Shown: positions 24,847 to 32,638 of the stretch, in pieces | How positions within the stretch are numbered: position 1 is the stretch's first letter | Layout of the letters: every line of letters begins with the position of its first letter | Assembly: GCA_905373665.1 (NCBI GenBank) | Contig: CAJPTV010000011.1 | Location: forward strand, 1 to 33,408 | Direction of reading: 5' to 3' | Source of the DNA: Bacteroidia bacterium | GTDB taxonomy: Bacteria; Bacteroidota; Bacteroidia; Bacteroidales; CAJPTX01 | Length of the DNA stretch: 33,408 nucleotides | The notes under the pieces: generated by a model | What the model was told of the DNA's origin: nothing | The model's input: the letters and a program-made list of their open reading frames with translations, nothing else | Database searches by the model: none | Program-made: the position numbers and the translations under genes

Positions 24847-25160
24847 GTGGTTCTCACCCTCGAGAGCACCTTACCGTTTAATTCTCTTTGCTGACACGTC
24901 CTTTTCATTATCACACTCCGTTGAGTGAACAACTGCACAAAGCTCATCATTTTTATTTCCCCGCCATCTCTCTGCGTGTTTCATACACACAATAAGATGT
25001 TCCATCTGGGCAACATATTGTAATTCACGGAATTGCAATAGAAAGAAACGACACACAGACGCTTATTTTTCTTCAGCGATAACCGTTTTACGCCCCTAAA
25101 ACGTCCCTTTTTGCCCCTCTTTATCACAGATTTTTGGAGCGTGGCGCATAACCCATGGTT
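24847..25160. other. Non-coding stretch with no recognisable gene
   Basis: About 310 bases between the structured RNA and the repeat patch are A/T-rich. Apart from a small hairpin at 24847-24869 (GTG..TCTC with GAGA..CAC), I see no coding frame with export signal, domain or ribosome-binding context. A leader or the upstream part of the non-coding transcript could lie here. Confidence 0.4.
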
Positions 25161-25223
25161 GAGGAGAGGCAAGGGGGGGGCGACGAGCGAGGTGTCGAAA
25201 AAGCGCCCCATAGAGAGCACAAA

Positions 25224-25415
25224 GGGTGTGTCAAAACACAACACCTCTTTTCGCATCGATTCATTATGCGCCTTACGGCGCAGGGCGTAGCATGCTGCGC
25301 CCCTACGGACCCCAGAACCCCGCCGTTCGGCGCAAAGCGTTGCTAGAAGGGTGGAAAGTATCGCGATTCGGCGCAAGCGTTGCTAGGAGGGTGTGTCAAA
25401 ACATTCGACACACCC
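25224..25415. repeat. Repeat patch: GGGTGTGTCAAAACA copies and palindromes
   Basis: GGGTGTGTCAAAACA occurs at 25224-25238 and again exactly at 25389-25403. Each copy starts a hairpin (25221-25248; and GGGTGTGTC/GACACACCC, 25389-25397 with 25407-25415). Between them are GCGCC-ttac-GGCGC (25268-25281), a near-perfect 20-bp palindrome centred on AGCATGCT (25283-25302), and an imperfect direct repeat starting TTCGGCGCAA (25326-25353 and 25367-25393). It resembles a cluster of small intergenic mobile-type repeats; no transposase is present. Confidence 0.65.
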
Positions 25416-25424
25416 TCGCTAATT

Positions 25425-25476
25425 TGTTTAACGACAAGCGGGGCTAAGGATGTTTAACGACAAGCGGGGCTAAGGA
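25425..25476. repeat. Exact 26-bp tandem duplication
   Basis: Two identical 26-bp copies, each starting TGTTTAACGACAAGCGG and ending CTAAGGA, lie head to tail at 25425-25450 and 25451-25476. They sit 17 bases beyond the DUF3109 stop codon. Identity suggests recent duplication or active slippage. Confidence 0.85.
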
Positions 25477-25492
25477 CGGGCGAGGGGCGGCG

Positions 25493-26089
25493 CTAATGGC
25501 GCGCGGCACTTAAGACTAACCAGTCGTAAAACTCCTCCCCAAAAGCACGAATCAGCGGCGCACGTAAAAACTCATAGACGTGTATCCCTTCGCGTGCCCC
25601 CTTCTCACGCGCTGCATCACAGATATCCCACACGTCATATTGTAAAAGCGTGAAGACCCCAGAACGACGCAAACGAATCGGATACAGTGCACACGAAAGG
25701 GGCTTTACTGGACGCGCCACCGACTGCGGCAACTCCCCTGCCCGCTCCGCGCACTCAATGCTACACCACAGACACCCTTCGGAAAGTTGCGCAAAAGCAC
25801 AAGCCCCTGAGTCTGGCACCAACGTCGTTGCCCATCCTCCGTCAAGGTCTCTTACCCCCACCCCCTTTTCTTCCAAGAGCGCAAAATGGTCTGAGGCTAA
25901 ATGCTCCTGAAGATAGGGCAACGCATCGTACATATTTCCAATCTCCTCGGTGGAAAGAGGCGCACCCGCGTCGCCCGCACGACAGCAAGCACCGTGACAG
26001 CGCTCAAGGTCACAAGCAAAGTAATCCGTAAGGATACGACGGTCGACGATCTTGTCTTCCCACTGCAAGAGCGAACAACAGCTACTCAT
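25493..26089 (-). CDS. DUF3109 cysteine-rich protein
   Basis: This 198-residue protein of the DUF3109 family has a dense set of conserved cysteines. These are FACDLERCHGACCRAGDAGAPL (Cys26, 31, 35, 36), then GACAFAQ, GCLWCSIECAERAG, and PLSCALYPIR, with DICDAA near the end. The pattern is of the YkgJ/Fe-S or zinc-binding type, where Cys clusters bind metal; the biochemical role is not established to my knowledge. It has no signal peptide, so it is probably cytoplasmic. The ATG overlaps the gpmI stop codon by 8 bases (ATGAGTAG), so translation is likely coupled to gpmI. No T-rich terminator is seen after it; the downstream sequence is the repeat patch. Confidence 0.85.
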   Translation of the reverse strand: MSSCCSLLQWEDKIVDRRILTDYFACDLERCHGACCRAGDAGAPLSTEEIGNMYDALPYLQEHLASDHFALLEEKGVGVRDLDGGWATTLVPDSGACAFAQLSEGCLWCSIECAERAGELPQSVARPVKPLSCALYPIRLRRSGVFTLLQYDVWDICDAAREKGAREGIHVYEFLRAPLIRAFGEEFYDWLVLSAARH

Positions 26090-27611
26090 GACAGAGCGGC
26101 GTCCCCGTCATCTCGGCAGGCTGCGCTAGCCCCATCATCTTCAGCAACGTAGGCGCGACATCTGCCAATCGCCCACTTTCTACCCGCTTGAAACGGTCGC
26201 TTACCACGACAATGGGCACAGGATTAAGCGAATGCGCCGTATTGGGCGTCCCGTCCGCATTGATAGCATGATCCGCATTCCCGTGATCGGCAATAATCAC
26301 CAACTCATAGCCCCGCTCACGAAGGTGCTCGACGATCAACCCCACGCAAGAATCCACCGTACGCACCGCCTCCTGAATGGCAGGGTATACCCCCGTATGC
26401 CCCACCATATCGCCATTGGCGAAGTTCAGGCAAACGAAGTCTGGGGACTGCGTATCGACATCCGAAAGGAGCTTATCTGTAACCTCAAGGGCACTCATCC
26501 GCGGCTGCAAATCGTAGGTTGCAACCTTGGGCGAAGGCACAAGAATCCGATGCTCACCATCAAAAAGTTCCTCACGCCCGCCTGAGAAAAAGAAGGTTAC
26601 GTGCGCATACTTTTCCGTTTCCGCAATGCGAAGCTGGGTTGCTCCTGCCTTAGCCACAACCTCGCCCATCGTATTCCGAAGGTTCTCTTTGTCATAAGCG
26701 ACCGCCACCCCTTGGAAGCTCTCATCATAGCGCGTCATCGTGCCGTAATGAAGGGGTATTGTCGCCATCCCCTCCTCGGGCATATCCTTCTGCGTCAGCA
26801 CGGTAGTAAGCTCGCGCAAACGATCCGTACGGTAGTTGAAACAGAAGACCACGTCCCCTGCCTGAATCACCCCTACGGGCTTACCCGTCGCATCCACCCG
26901 CACGATAGGCTTAATAAATTCGTCAGTCACTCCCGCTTCGTAAGAGGCTCGCACGCTGGCAAGAATATCCTCCGTGGGCGTTCCCTTTCCTGCCGTAAGC
27001 AGGTTATAGGCTTCGCGAATCCGCTCCCAACGCTTGTCGCGATCCATGGCATAGTAGCGCCCTACGACTGTGGCGATCTGCGTCGGTTGCCCTGCAATAT
27101 GTTGTTGCAGCTGTTCGAGGAAACCTAAGCCGCTCTTGGGGTCTGTATCGCGCCCATCGGTAAAAGCATGAATATAAACTTGCTCTAGCCCCCTAGCCGT
27201 GGCCATATCTGCCAACTTGTAGAGGTGCTTGTCGAGCGAATGTACGCCCCCGTCAGAGACGAGTCCGAGGAAGTGCAGGGCGCGTCCCTCACGTCTGGCA
27301 TACTCCATCAGCTCATTCAACACGGGGTTCTTTTCAATATCGCCCGAGGCAATCTCTCGATTGATGCGCAGCAAATCTTGGTATACGATCCGCCCAGCCC
27401 CGATATTGAGATGCCCGACCTCCGAGTTCCCCATTTGTCCATCTGGCAGCCCTACATCTTCCCCACTTGTACGAAGTTGCGCAAAGGGGAAACGCTGCCG
27501 CAGGGCGTCGAGCTGAGGGGTAAACGTGCTCGCAATGGCATCCGCACGCGACCCATCGCCATCCCCCCACCCATCGAGGATCATTAACATCACCTTTTGA
27601 AGAGCAGACAT
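26082..27611 (-). CDS. gpmI: 2,3-bisphosphoglycerate-independent phosphoglycerate mutase
   Basis: GpmI interconverts 3- and 2-phosphoglycerate in glycolysis and gluconeogenesis using two Mn ions and a phosphoserine intermediate. The 509-residue sequence has the N-terminal metal site LMILDGWG (Asp13) and the catalytic serine motif QMGNSEVGHLNIGAGR (Ser63). It also has the phosphotransferase insertion with AFTDGRDTDPKSG and VVGRYYAMDRDKRW, and the C-terminal metal ligands in LNFANGDMVGHTG and VIIADHGNADH. Length is normal for the family. The ATG at 27609-27611 is preferred; a second Met at residue 8 is possible. DUF3109 overlaps its 3' end. No clear promoter was found in the 150 bases upstream, which hold the terminator-like hairpin of the neighbouring T9SS gene. 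Confidence 0.96.
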   Translation of the reverse strand: MSALQKVMLMILDGWGDGDGSRADAIASTFTPQLDALRQRFPFAQLRTSGEDVGLPDGQMGNSEVGHLNIGAGRIVYQDLLRINREIASGDIEKNPVLNELMEYARREGRALHFLGLVSDGGVHSLDKHLYKLADMATARGLEQVYIHAFTDGRDTDPKSGLGFLEQLQQHIAGQPTQIATVVGRYYAMDRDKRWERIREAYNLLTAGKGTPTEDILASVRASYEAGVTDEFIKPIVRVDATGKPVGVIQAGDVVFCFNYRTDRLRELTTVLTQKDMPEEGMATIPLHYGTMTRYDESFQGVAVAYDKENLRNTMGEVVAKAGATQLRIAETEKYAHVTFFFSGGREELFDGEHRILVPSPKVATYDLQPRMSALEVTDKLLSDVDTQSPDFVCLNFANGDMVGHTGVYPAIQEAVRTVDSCVGLIVEHLRERGYELVIIADHGNADHAINADGTPNTAHSLNPVPIVVVSDRFKRVESGRLADVAPTLLKMMGLAQPAEMTGTPLCHE

Positions 27612-27707
27612 CGCAGTAAAAATTTAGTAGTAGAAAACGCGCTAATGTAGAGAAAAGTATGCAAAGTCGGTAGTGTCTGTAAAAGTGTGTAAGCCCCTCT
27701 TAACACA

Positions 27708-27743
27708 AAGAAGCCGCCCCTGTTTAATCAGAGGCGGCTTCTT
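27708..27743 (-). terminator. Terminator of the LRR T9SS gene
   Basis: A perfect 11-bp stem, AAGAAGCCGCC (27708-27718) with GGCGGCTTCTT (27733-27743), encloses a 14-base loop 18 bases after the stop codon at 27762. The T run after it on the minus strand is weak, so efficiency is uncertain. Confidence 0.65.
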
Positions 27744-27761
27744 GTTACGACAAAGTAAAGA

Positions 27762-30700
27762 CTAGTGTCTAATTACCTTTATGGTGTCTTGCTCGCCATT
27801 TTGACCCGTTAGACGCACAAAATAGAGCCCTGCGTGGAGTGCTTCTGTATCCACTACCTCCTCATTGCCCAGCATCTCGCCCGAACGTACCACAATGCCC
27901 GAAGCATTCAGCAACTCGTAACGCGCTGCAATCCCCTCAGGGTTCACAACCCGCAACTGCGTAGTAAAAGGATTCGGCGCAATGACCACGGATGCAAAAA
28001 GCGCATCTTCCACAGCATTGTCTTTATCCTTATCCTTGTTGTCGTTATTCGCTGCTGCCGTCATGGTCACCTCGATCATCTTTTCCGTAGCCTCTACCAC
28101 GAACTCCGTAGCGGCTATCGGCGCGCAACCCTCAGCTGTCACCTCGTACGTGTAGGTCGCGGGCACGAGGTTACACTCTGCCTTACCCTCTGCGGAGGTG
28201 GTAAGCGAAGCTGCTTCTTGCGAGGTAGCCTTATCCTTCACCACAACCTTAGCCCCTGCGAGTATGTCCGTACCCTTCTTCACGGTAAAGACTACGTGCG
28301 TGGGAGGAGCGGTAGCTGCCTTCATGGTCACCTCGATCTTCTTTTCCGTAGCCTCTACCACGAACTCCGTAGCGTTAATCGGCGCACAACCCTCAGCCAT
28401 CACCTCGTATGTGTAGGTTGCGGGCTCGAGGTTGCACTCTGCCTTCCCCTCTGCGGAGGTGGCAAGCGAAGCTACCTTTTGAGACGTCGTCTTATCCTTC
28501 ACCACAATCGTAGCCCCAGCGAGCAGTTCCTCGCCCTTCTTCACGGTGAAGACTACGTGTGTGCGAGGCGCTACTTCCATAACGACTTCCACGTTCTTTT
28601 CCGTAGCCTCTACCACGAGCTGGGCGGTTTGCTTCTTATAGCCATCGGCGGTCACCTCATACGTGTAGGTCGCGGGTGCAAGGAAGAAAGGAGCTTTCCC
28701 GTCCGCGTTAGCGACCTTGGAATCTACCGCAGTCCCTGCCGCATCGCGGATGGTAATCATAGCGCCCACCAACGGAGCTGTGCCTACCTTTACGATAAAG
28801 TTTACCGTCGTAAGAGCACCTTCAGCGATAGACCATCCGTACCACTTATCGTCCGTAGGATCTCCGTCCTGTGCACTGAGATAGTTCGCACGCACCACCG
28901 CGAACTCGGCCTTATCTACCATAAGGTTCAGAACGCGCCTTTCGGGCTTGCTCGCAAAGGGGTTCTTGTCCTCTGGGATGTTCGGCACAGTCCCTCCTAA
29001 TGTCAAACTTGCCAGCTGGTTACACCCCTCGAATGCCAAATCAGCTAACTGCGTAAGACTAGGCGCTGAGAGCTTGGTAAGATTCGTACACTGGAAAAAG
29101 GCCTGCTCTTCAATCCCCGTGAGGGCAGGAAGCGACAGGGTAGTGAAGCCCGTACAGTGCGCAAAAGACTTGTTGCTAAGGGTGCGGAGCTCATTAAATT
29201 CGACACTACTCAACGCTTCGCAACCCTCCAAGGCATTCGAGCCAAGCGCTTGGAGCTTGGGTGCGTTGAGTTGCTTAAGGTTCTTACAACCAAAGAGCGC
29301 TCGTTCGCCAATCGAGGTTACCTCGGGGAGTGTGAGTGTCTCGAGGACTTCAAACCCCTTGTACTCATTCTTTTCCTCATCGTCTGGGTCTTTCACAATG
29401 CGCGTGCAGAAGGCGAGGTCGCCGATCTTCGTCGCCACGGGTAGCGAAACCGTCTTAAGTTTTGCACACCCATTGAAGCAGAGTTGTGCCACCTCCTTAA
29501 GGTTAGGCAGGTCAATCGACTCGAGTTCCGTAAGGTTCGCAAATGCCCCCGAGCCGACAGTTTTCAACGCAGGGAGCGAAAGGGTCGTAAGCCCCTTACA
29601 GCCTTGGAAGGCCTCCTCACCGATATTCTCACAAAGCGGGAGGGTGAGCGTAGTAATCCCCTTACATACCTCAAACGCGTTTTTACCAATGTAGGTTAAG
29701 CGTGGGCACGAAAGGGCTGTAAAGGCTTCGCAACCCTTAAACGCGCCGTCGTTTATCGTCGTAACCTTATCAGCAAAGGGCAGCGCCTTGAGCGACTTAC
29801 AACCGCTAAAGAGCTCCGCGGGGATTGCCGTCAACTCTGGCAAGGCGATCTCCTCCAGCGACTCACAGCCCATGAAAGCCCCCTTAGCGATCTTATCCCC
29901 CTTGAGCTTCGGGAGGTTCACACTCTTGAGTTTCTTACACCCAAGGAAGACGTTCTCGCCCAAAGCCTCCACGTCGGGACACTCGATGGTTTCCAGCGCC
30001 TCGGCTTCGTTGAAAGCACGCTCAGTAATCGCCGTAATCTTGGGGATCTTGACATACTTGAGGCTCGCCCCCGCGATGGTCATCTCGGCGGTTTTGGTTT
30101 TGTCTTTTATCACCATGTCGCCGGGCATGTCGGAAATACGAACGGCATCGCCCAAGACAAAGCGCTCGAGTTTATCCGTTCCTGCGAAGAAGGTATTGAG
30201 GTTCTTCCACTCGCTTGCTCCAAAGACCCCTGCCGTAACCTCGAGCGAGGTAACCTTCGAGAGGTTATTGGCATTGTCGCTGAAGCCAGCCGCAGCCACC
30301 GCTTCTTTGAGGGTCTTTCCCTTGCCAGACTTATCACCGTTCACTGTTACAGTCATTTCGCTTTCCCCGTACTCTACGGAAATAGTAACCGCTTTGGCGG
30401 GCATCTTGAAGGTACGAGTCTCGAGGGGTACGATCTTCTTTTCTGAAGAACCATCCTCCACGTACGAGATTTCCTTTTCCGTATAGCCGTCGTTTGCCAC
30501 GACCGTCACTTTCACATTATCTCCCTCCACGGCACGCTCGGGAACGTTGATTGTACCGTGCTCGTTCTTCCCTATCTTAATCTCGTAGGAGGTTTTGCTT
30601 ACAATCTTCCAACCAAAGAAGAGGTTGTCTGTCGCACTGCCATCAGCTGTGCTTTCAAGGTAACGTTTCGATGCCTCGACAAGGGCATTGCCTTGAAGGG

Positions 30701-32549
30701 CATTGCCATCCTTACCCACCAAGATAATCGAACGCTCGGCGGGTAGTCCATCAAAGGCGGTAGTCACCCCATCCTTTGCTTCGACAGTAGGCGGGTTCTC
30801 GCCAAGATAGAGCGTAGCAAGGCGCGTGCACCCCGCAAACGCCTCTTTTGAAATGGTGTGTAGGTGTGGGAGCTTCAACGATACGAGGGAGGTACATCCC
30901 TTAAGCGCCCCATTTTCAATGAACTCGAGCACGGGCACTTCCAAGGTCTTCAACGCTTCGTTGCTACTGAGCGCCGATTCTTTCAATCTTGTCGTATTGG
31001 GAAGGACAAGCTTCGTGAGGTTCGAGAGCTGTGCAATCGCCTTGTTCCCCACCGTGGGGAGCTTATGAAGGGTTACCTCGCGCACGTTACCGTGAAGGGT
31101 ACTCCCGATGGCATTCTCGTTGAGCGTATGCGAAGAAACGGCGTCCGTCACGGTAAAGAATTGGATATTCTTGTAGGCATTGTCAAAGCCCGACCCCGTT
31201 ACGTTAAACTGCGAGGCGAACTGTACATAGTCTATCGCCGTAAATGCCCCTTCTTTTACCTCCACGTCGGTCACCTTCGTACGGTACTGTTGGTCGTTGA
31301 TCGAGCCCTTCGTGCCCATTTGTTTAGTCACTTCGTCAAGGATATTCTTCATCATATTCCCTTCGAAGTCCATTACCTTTGACTTCCCTGTACGGGTCAT
31401 GGGTTCTTCAAAGGAGGTAAAGGTGACTTTTATCTTGTTTTCAACAAACGTCCCCTCAATGATAACCTCCGACTCGGGCATCACGAAGGTCATGTTCTTT
31501 TTGTCGAATGTTACGGCCTGCTCTGGGGTGAGCTTTACTCCGTCCTTAGAATGATAGATCTTTACTGTGGAGAGGTCAAGCATCCACTGCTTAGCGATGT
31601 CGCCACTGCTCCCCGAGCCACCGCCCCCTGTGCCGCCAGAGCCTTGCGCCTTGTCTTCGTCGGGAATAGCCGTTAGCATCACCACTTCCCCTACACTGGG
31701 GAGAGTATTAGAAACTTCTAACTTACCGTGAACGTTTTGCAACAGGTTCTGCGGTATCTTAACTCCAAAGGTCTTTGCGCCATCGAATTTAATCCCGAGC
31801 CACTTCCCATTCGTATTGTTCGCTGCGAGGTAGGCGTTCTTAGCCTTAGCAAGCTCCTCAGCAGAGAGCTCTGTCCCGTCCTCCTTTACCAATTTCAACG
31901 CACACTTTTTCAAGTTTTCAACCCAATGCGCCCCATCACTACCGACCTCGGGAGGGTTCGGTCCTAAAACCAAAAGCGTTAGGTTCGCTTGGCTTTCTGT
32001 AAAGTTGCTTCCCGCTATCTTCTTGCAGCGAGGCATTGAGAGTTGCTTAAGTGGCGTTGCGTTGCCACCGTTCCCGATGTAACCGAAGACCATCACCCCA
32101 ATTTCCTGTACGTCGGGGAGGCTAATCTCTTGCAAAGTGCAGAGGACGTTCTTAAAGACCCCTTCGCCCATCTTCGTAATCTTGGCGAGGGTCAGCTTCT
32201 TAAGCTTTGGGAAATCATAGAACGAAGTGTTGTACTGCCCTTCTGGTAAGGGCGCAACGGTGGTCATCGTCGTTGCAATCTCCAACTCTTGTAGTTGGGT
32301 AAAGGACTTAGCAGTACCATCTTTAAGCCATTCCCAGTCTGCGGCGGTGAGTTCACCCGCGTTGAGCACCAGCTTTGTAATATTGCCCTTTACAGCACCG
32401 ACTGCCTCTTGTAAAGAAGCTTTTTCGGTAAACGGCGTTACCGTACCATCCTTGGTATAGGAGCCACCGAGCCCCGCCGCCCATGTGAAATGGGAAAGCG
32501 CAAGAAGGCAACAAAGACCGAGCGCCAGCGATAAGAATATTCTTTTCAT
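27762..32549 (-). CDS. BspA-like leucine-rich-repeat surface protein with T9SS sorting domain
   Basis: This 1595-residue protein has a signal peptide (MKRIFLSLALGLCCLLALSHFTWAAG) and LRR_5/TpLRR repeats in three blocks, about 110-200, 480-590 and 830-1190. The typical unit is IGxxAFxGCxxLxxLxLPxL, of about 23 residues. InlB-like B-repeat modules lie near 260-375 and 655-730 (YEIKIGKNEHGTINVPERAV). A Ser/Gly linker lies near 302-316. Three tandem carboxypeptidase-regulatory-like beta domains follow at 1248-1328, 1330-1413 and 1417-1497. A charged linker (NNDNKDKDKDN) leads into the type A T9SS sorting domain (1512-1595; APNPF, YELLNASG, GLYFVRL). By analogy with BspA proteins it is a surface adhesin. 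Its end resembles that of the other two T9SS proteins in the window. It is flanked by terminators on both sides and so appears monocistronic; no clear promoter was found in the short upstream gap. Confidence 0.9.
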   Translation of the reverse strand: MKRIFLSLALGLCCLLALSHFTWAAGLGGSYTKDGTVTPFTEKASLQEAVGAVKGNITKLVLNAGELTAADWEWLKDGTAKSFTQLQELEIATTMTTVAPLPEGQYNTSFYDFPKLKKLTLAKITKMGEGVFKNVLCTLQEISLPDVQEIGVMVFGYIGNGGNATPLKQLSMPRCKKIAGSNFTESQANLTLLVLGPNPPEVGSDGAHWVENLKKCALKLVKEDGTELSAEELAKAKNAYLAANNTNGKWLGIKFDGAKTFGVKIPQNLLQNVHGKLEVSNTLPSVGEVVMLTAIPDEDKAQGSGGTGGGGSGSSGDIAKQWMLDLSTVKIYHSKDGVKLTPEQAVTFDKKNMTFVMPESEVIIEGTFVENKIKVTFTSFEEPMTRTGKSKVMDFEGNMMKNILDEVTKQMGTKGSINDQQYRTKVTDVEVKEGAFTAIDYVQFASQFNVTGSGFDNAYKNIQFFTVTDAVSSHTLNENAIGSTLHGNVREVTLHKLPTVGNKAIAQLSNLTKLVLPNTTRLKESALSSNEALKTLEVPVLEFIENGALKGCTSLVSLKLPHLHTISKEAFAGCTRLATLYLGENPPTVEAKDGVTTAFDGLPAERSIILVGKDGNALQGNALVEASKRYLESTADGSATDNLFFGWKIVSKTSYEIKIGKNEHGTINVPERAVEGDNVKVTVVANDGYTEKEISYVEDGSSEKKIVPLETRTFKMPAKAVTISVEYGESEMTVTVNGDKSGKGKTLKEAVAAAGFSDNANNLSKVTSLEVTAGVFGASEWKNLNTFFAGTDKLERFVLGDAVRISDMPGDMVIKDKTKTAEMTIAGASLKYVKIPKITAITERAFNEAEALETIECPDVEALGENVFLGCKKLKSVNLPKLKGDKIAKGAFMGCESLEEIALPELTAIPAELFSGCKSLKALPFADKVTTINDGAFKGCEAFTALSCPRLTYIGKNAFEVCKGITTLTLPLCENIGEEAFQGCKGLTTLSLPALKTVGSGAFANLTELESIDLPNLKEVAQLCFNGCAKLKTVSLPVATKIGDLAFCTRIVKDPDDEEKNEYKGFEVLETLTLPEVTSIGERALFGCKNLKQLNAPKLQALGSNALEGCEALSSVEFNELRTLSNKSFAHCTGFTTLSLPALTGIEEQAFFQCTNLTKLSAPSLTQLADLAFEGCNQLASLTLGGTVPNIPEDKNPFASKPERRVLNLMVDKAEFAVVRANYLSAQDGDPTDDKWYGWSIAEGALTTVNFIVKVGTAPLVGAMITIRDAAGTAVDSKVANADGKAPFFLAPATYTYEVTADGYKKQTAQLVVEATEKNVEVVMEVAPRTHVVFTVKKGEELLAGATIVVKDKTTSQKVASLATSAEGKAECNLEPATYTYEVMAEGCAPINATEFVVEATEKKIEVTMKAATAPPTHVVFTVKKGTDILAGAKVVVKDKATSQEAASLTTSAEGKAECNLVPATYTYEVTAEGCAPIAATEFVVEATEKMIEVTMTAAANNDNKDKDKDNAVEDALFASVVIAPNPFTTQLRVVNPEGIAARYELLNASGIVVRSGEMLGNEEVVDTEALHAGLYFVRLTGQNGEQDTIKVIRH
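28059..28562. repeat. Near-identical tandem repeat inside the LRR T9SS gene
   Basis: Carboxypeptidase-like domains 2 (28311-28562) and 3 (28059-28301) share long identical protein stretches (EGKAECNL, PATYTYEV, AEGCAPI, TEFVVEATEK) and are highly similar in DNA. Domain 1 (28566-28808) is clearly more diverged. The last duplication is therefore the most recent. Confidence 0.75.
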
Positions 32550-32580
32550 ATATGAGAGTGTTTTAAGAACCTACGTATCA

Positions 32581-32626
32581 ATACAAAGGAGGAGTATCAA
32601 CACACGAGTTGCCTTGATACTCCTCC
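32581..32626 (-). terminator. Terminator of the partial T9SS gene
   Basis: A perfect 13-bp stem, GGAGGAGTATCAA (32588-32600) with TTGATACTCCTCC (32614-32626), encloses a 13-base loop and is followed on the minus strand by TTTGTAT. It lies 12 bases after the stop codon at 32639. Confidence 0.75.
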
Positions 32627-32638
32627 GTCTTCATCCTA

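Noticed and set aside
24567..24900. RNase P RNA, tmRNA or SRP RNA in the non-coding region
   Set aside because: No GAGGAAAGTCC/ACAGAA pair, no tRNA-like T-arm end and no GGAAGGAAGCAG-like core on either strand; only the 6S-like rod shape is supported.
24981..25376. Minus-strand frame of 131 codons across the repeat patch
   Set aside because: Composition is Arg/Cys-rich without domain, signal or ribosome-binding context, and it runs through palindromes and direct repeats; it looks like chance.
25160..25480. CRISPR array
   Set aside because: The direct copies are few, of different kinds and not evenly spaced; no regular repeat-spacer pattern and no cas gene nearby.
27834..29000. Plus-strand frame of 388 codons opposite the LRR gene
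   Set aside because: It mirrors the repeated beta modules of the real gene (the same peptide recurs with the module period) and is rich in His/Arg/Leu as expected of antisense.
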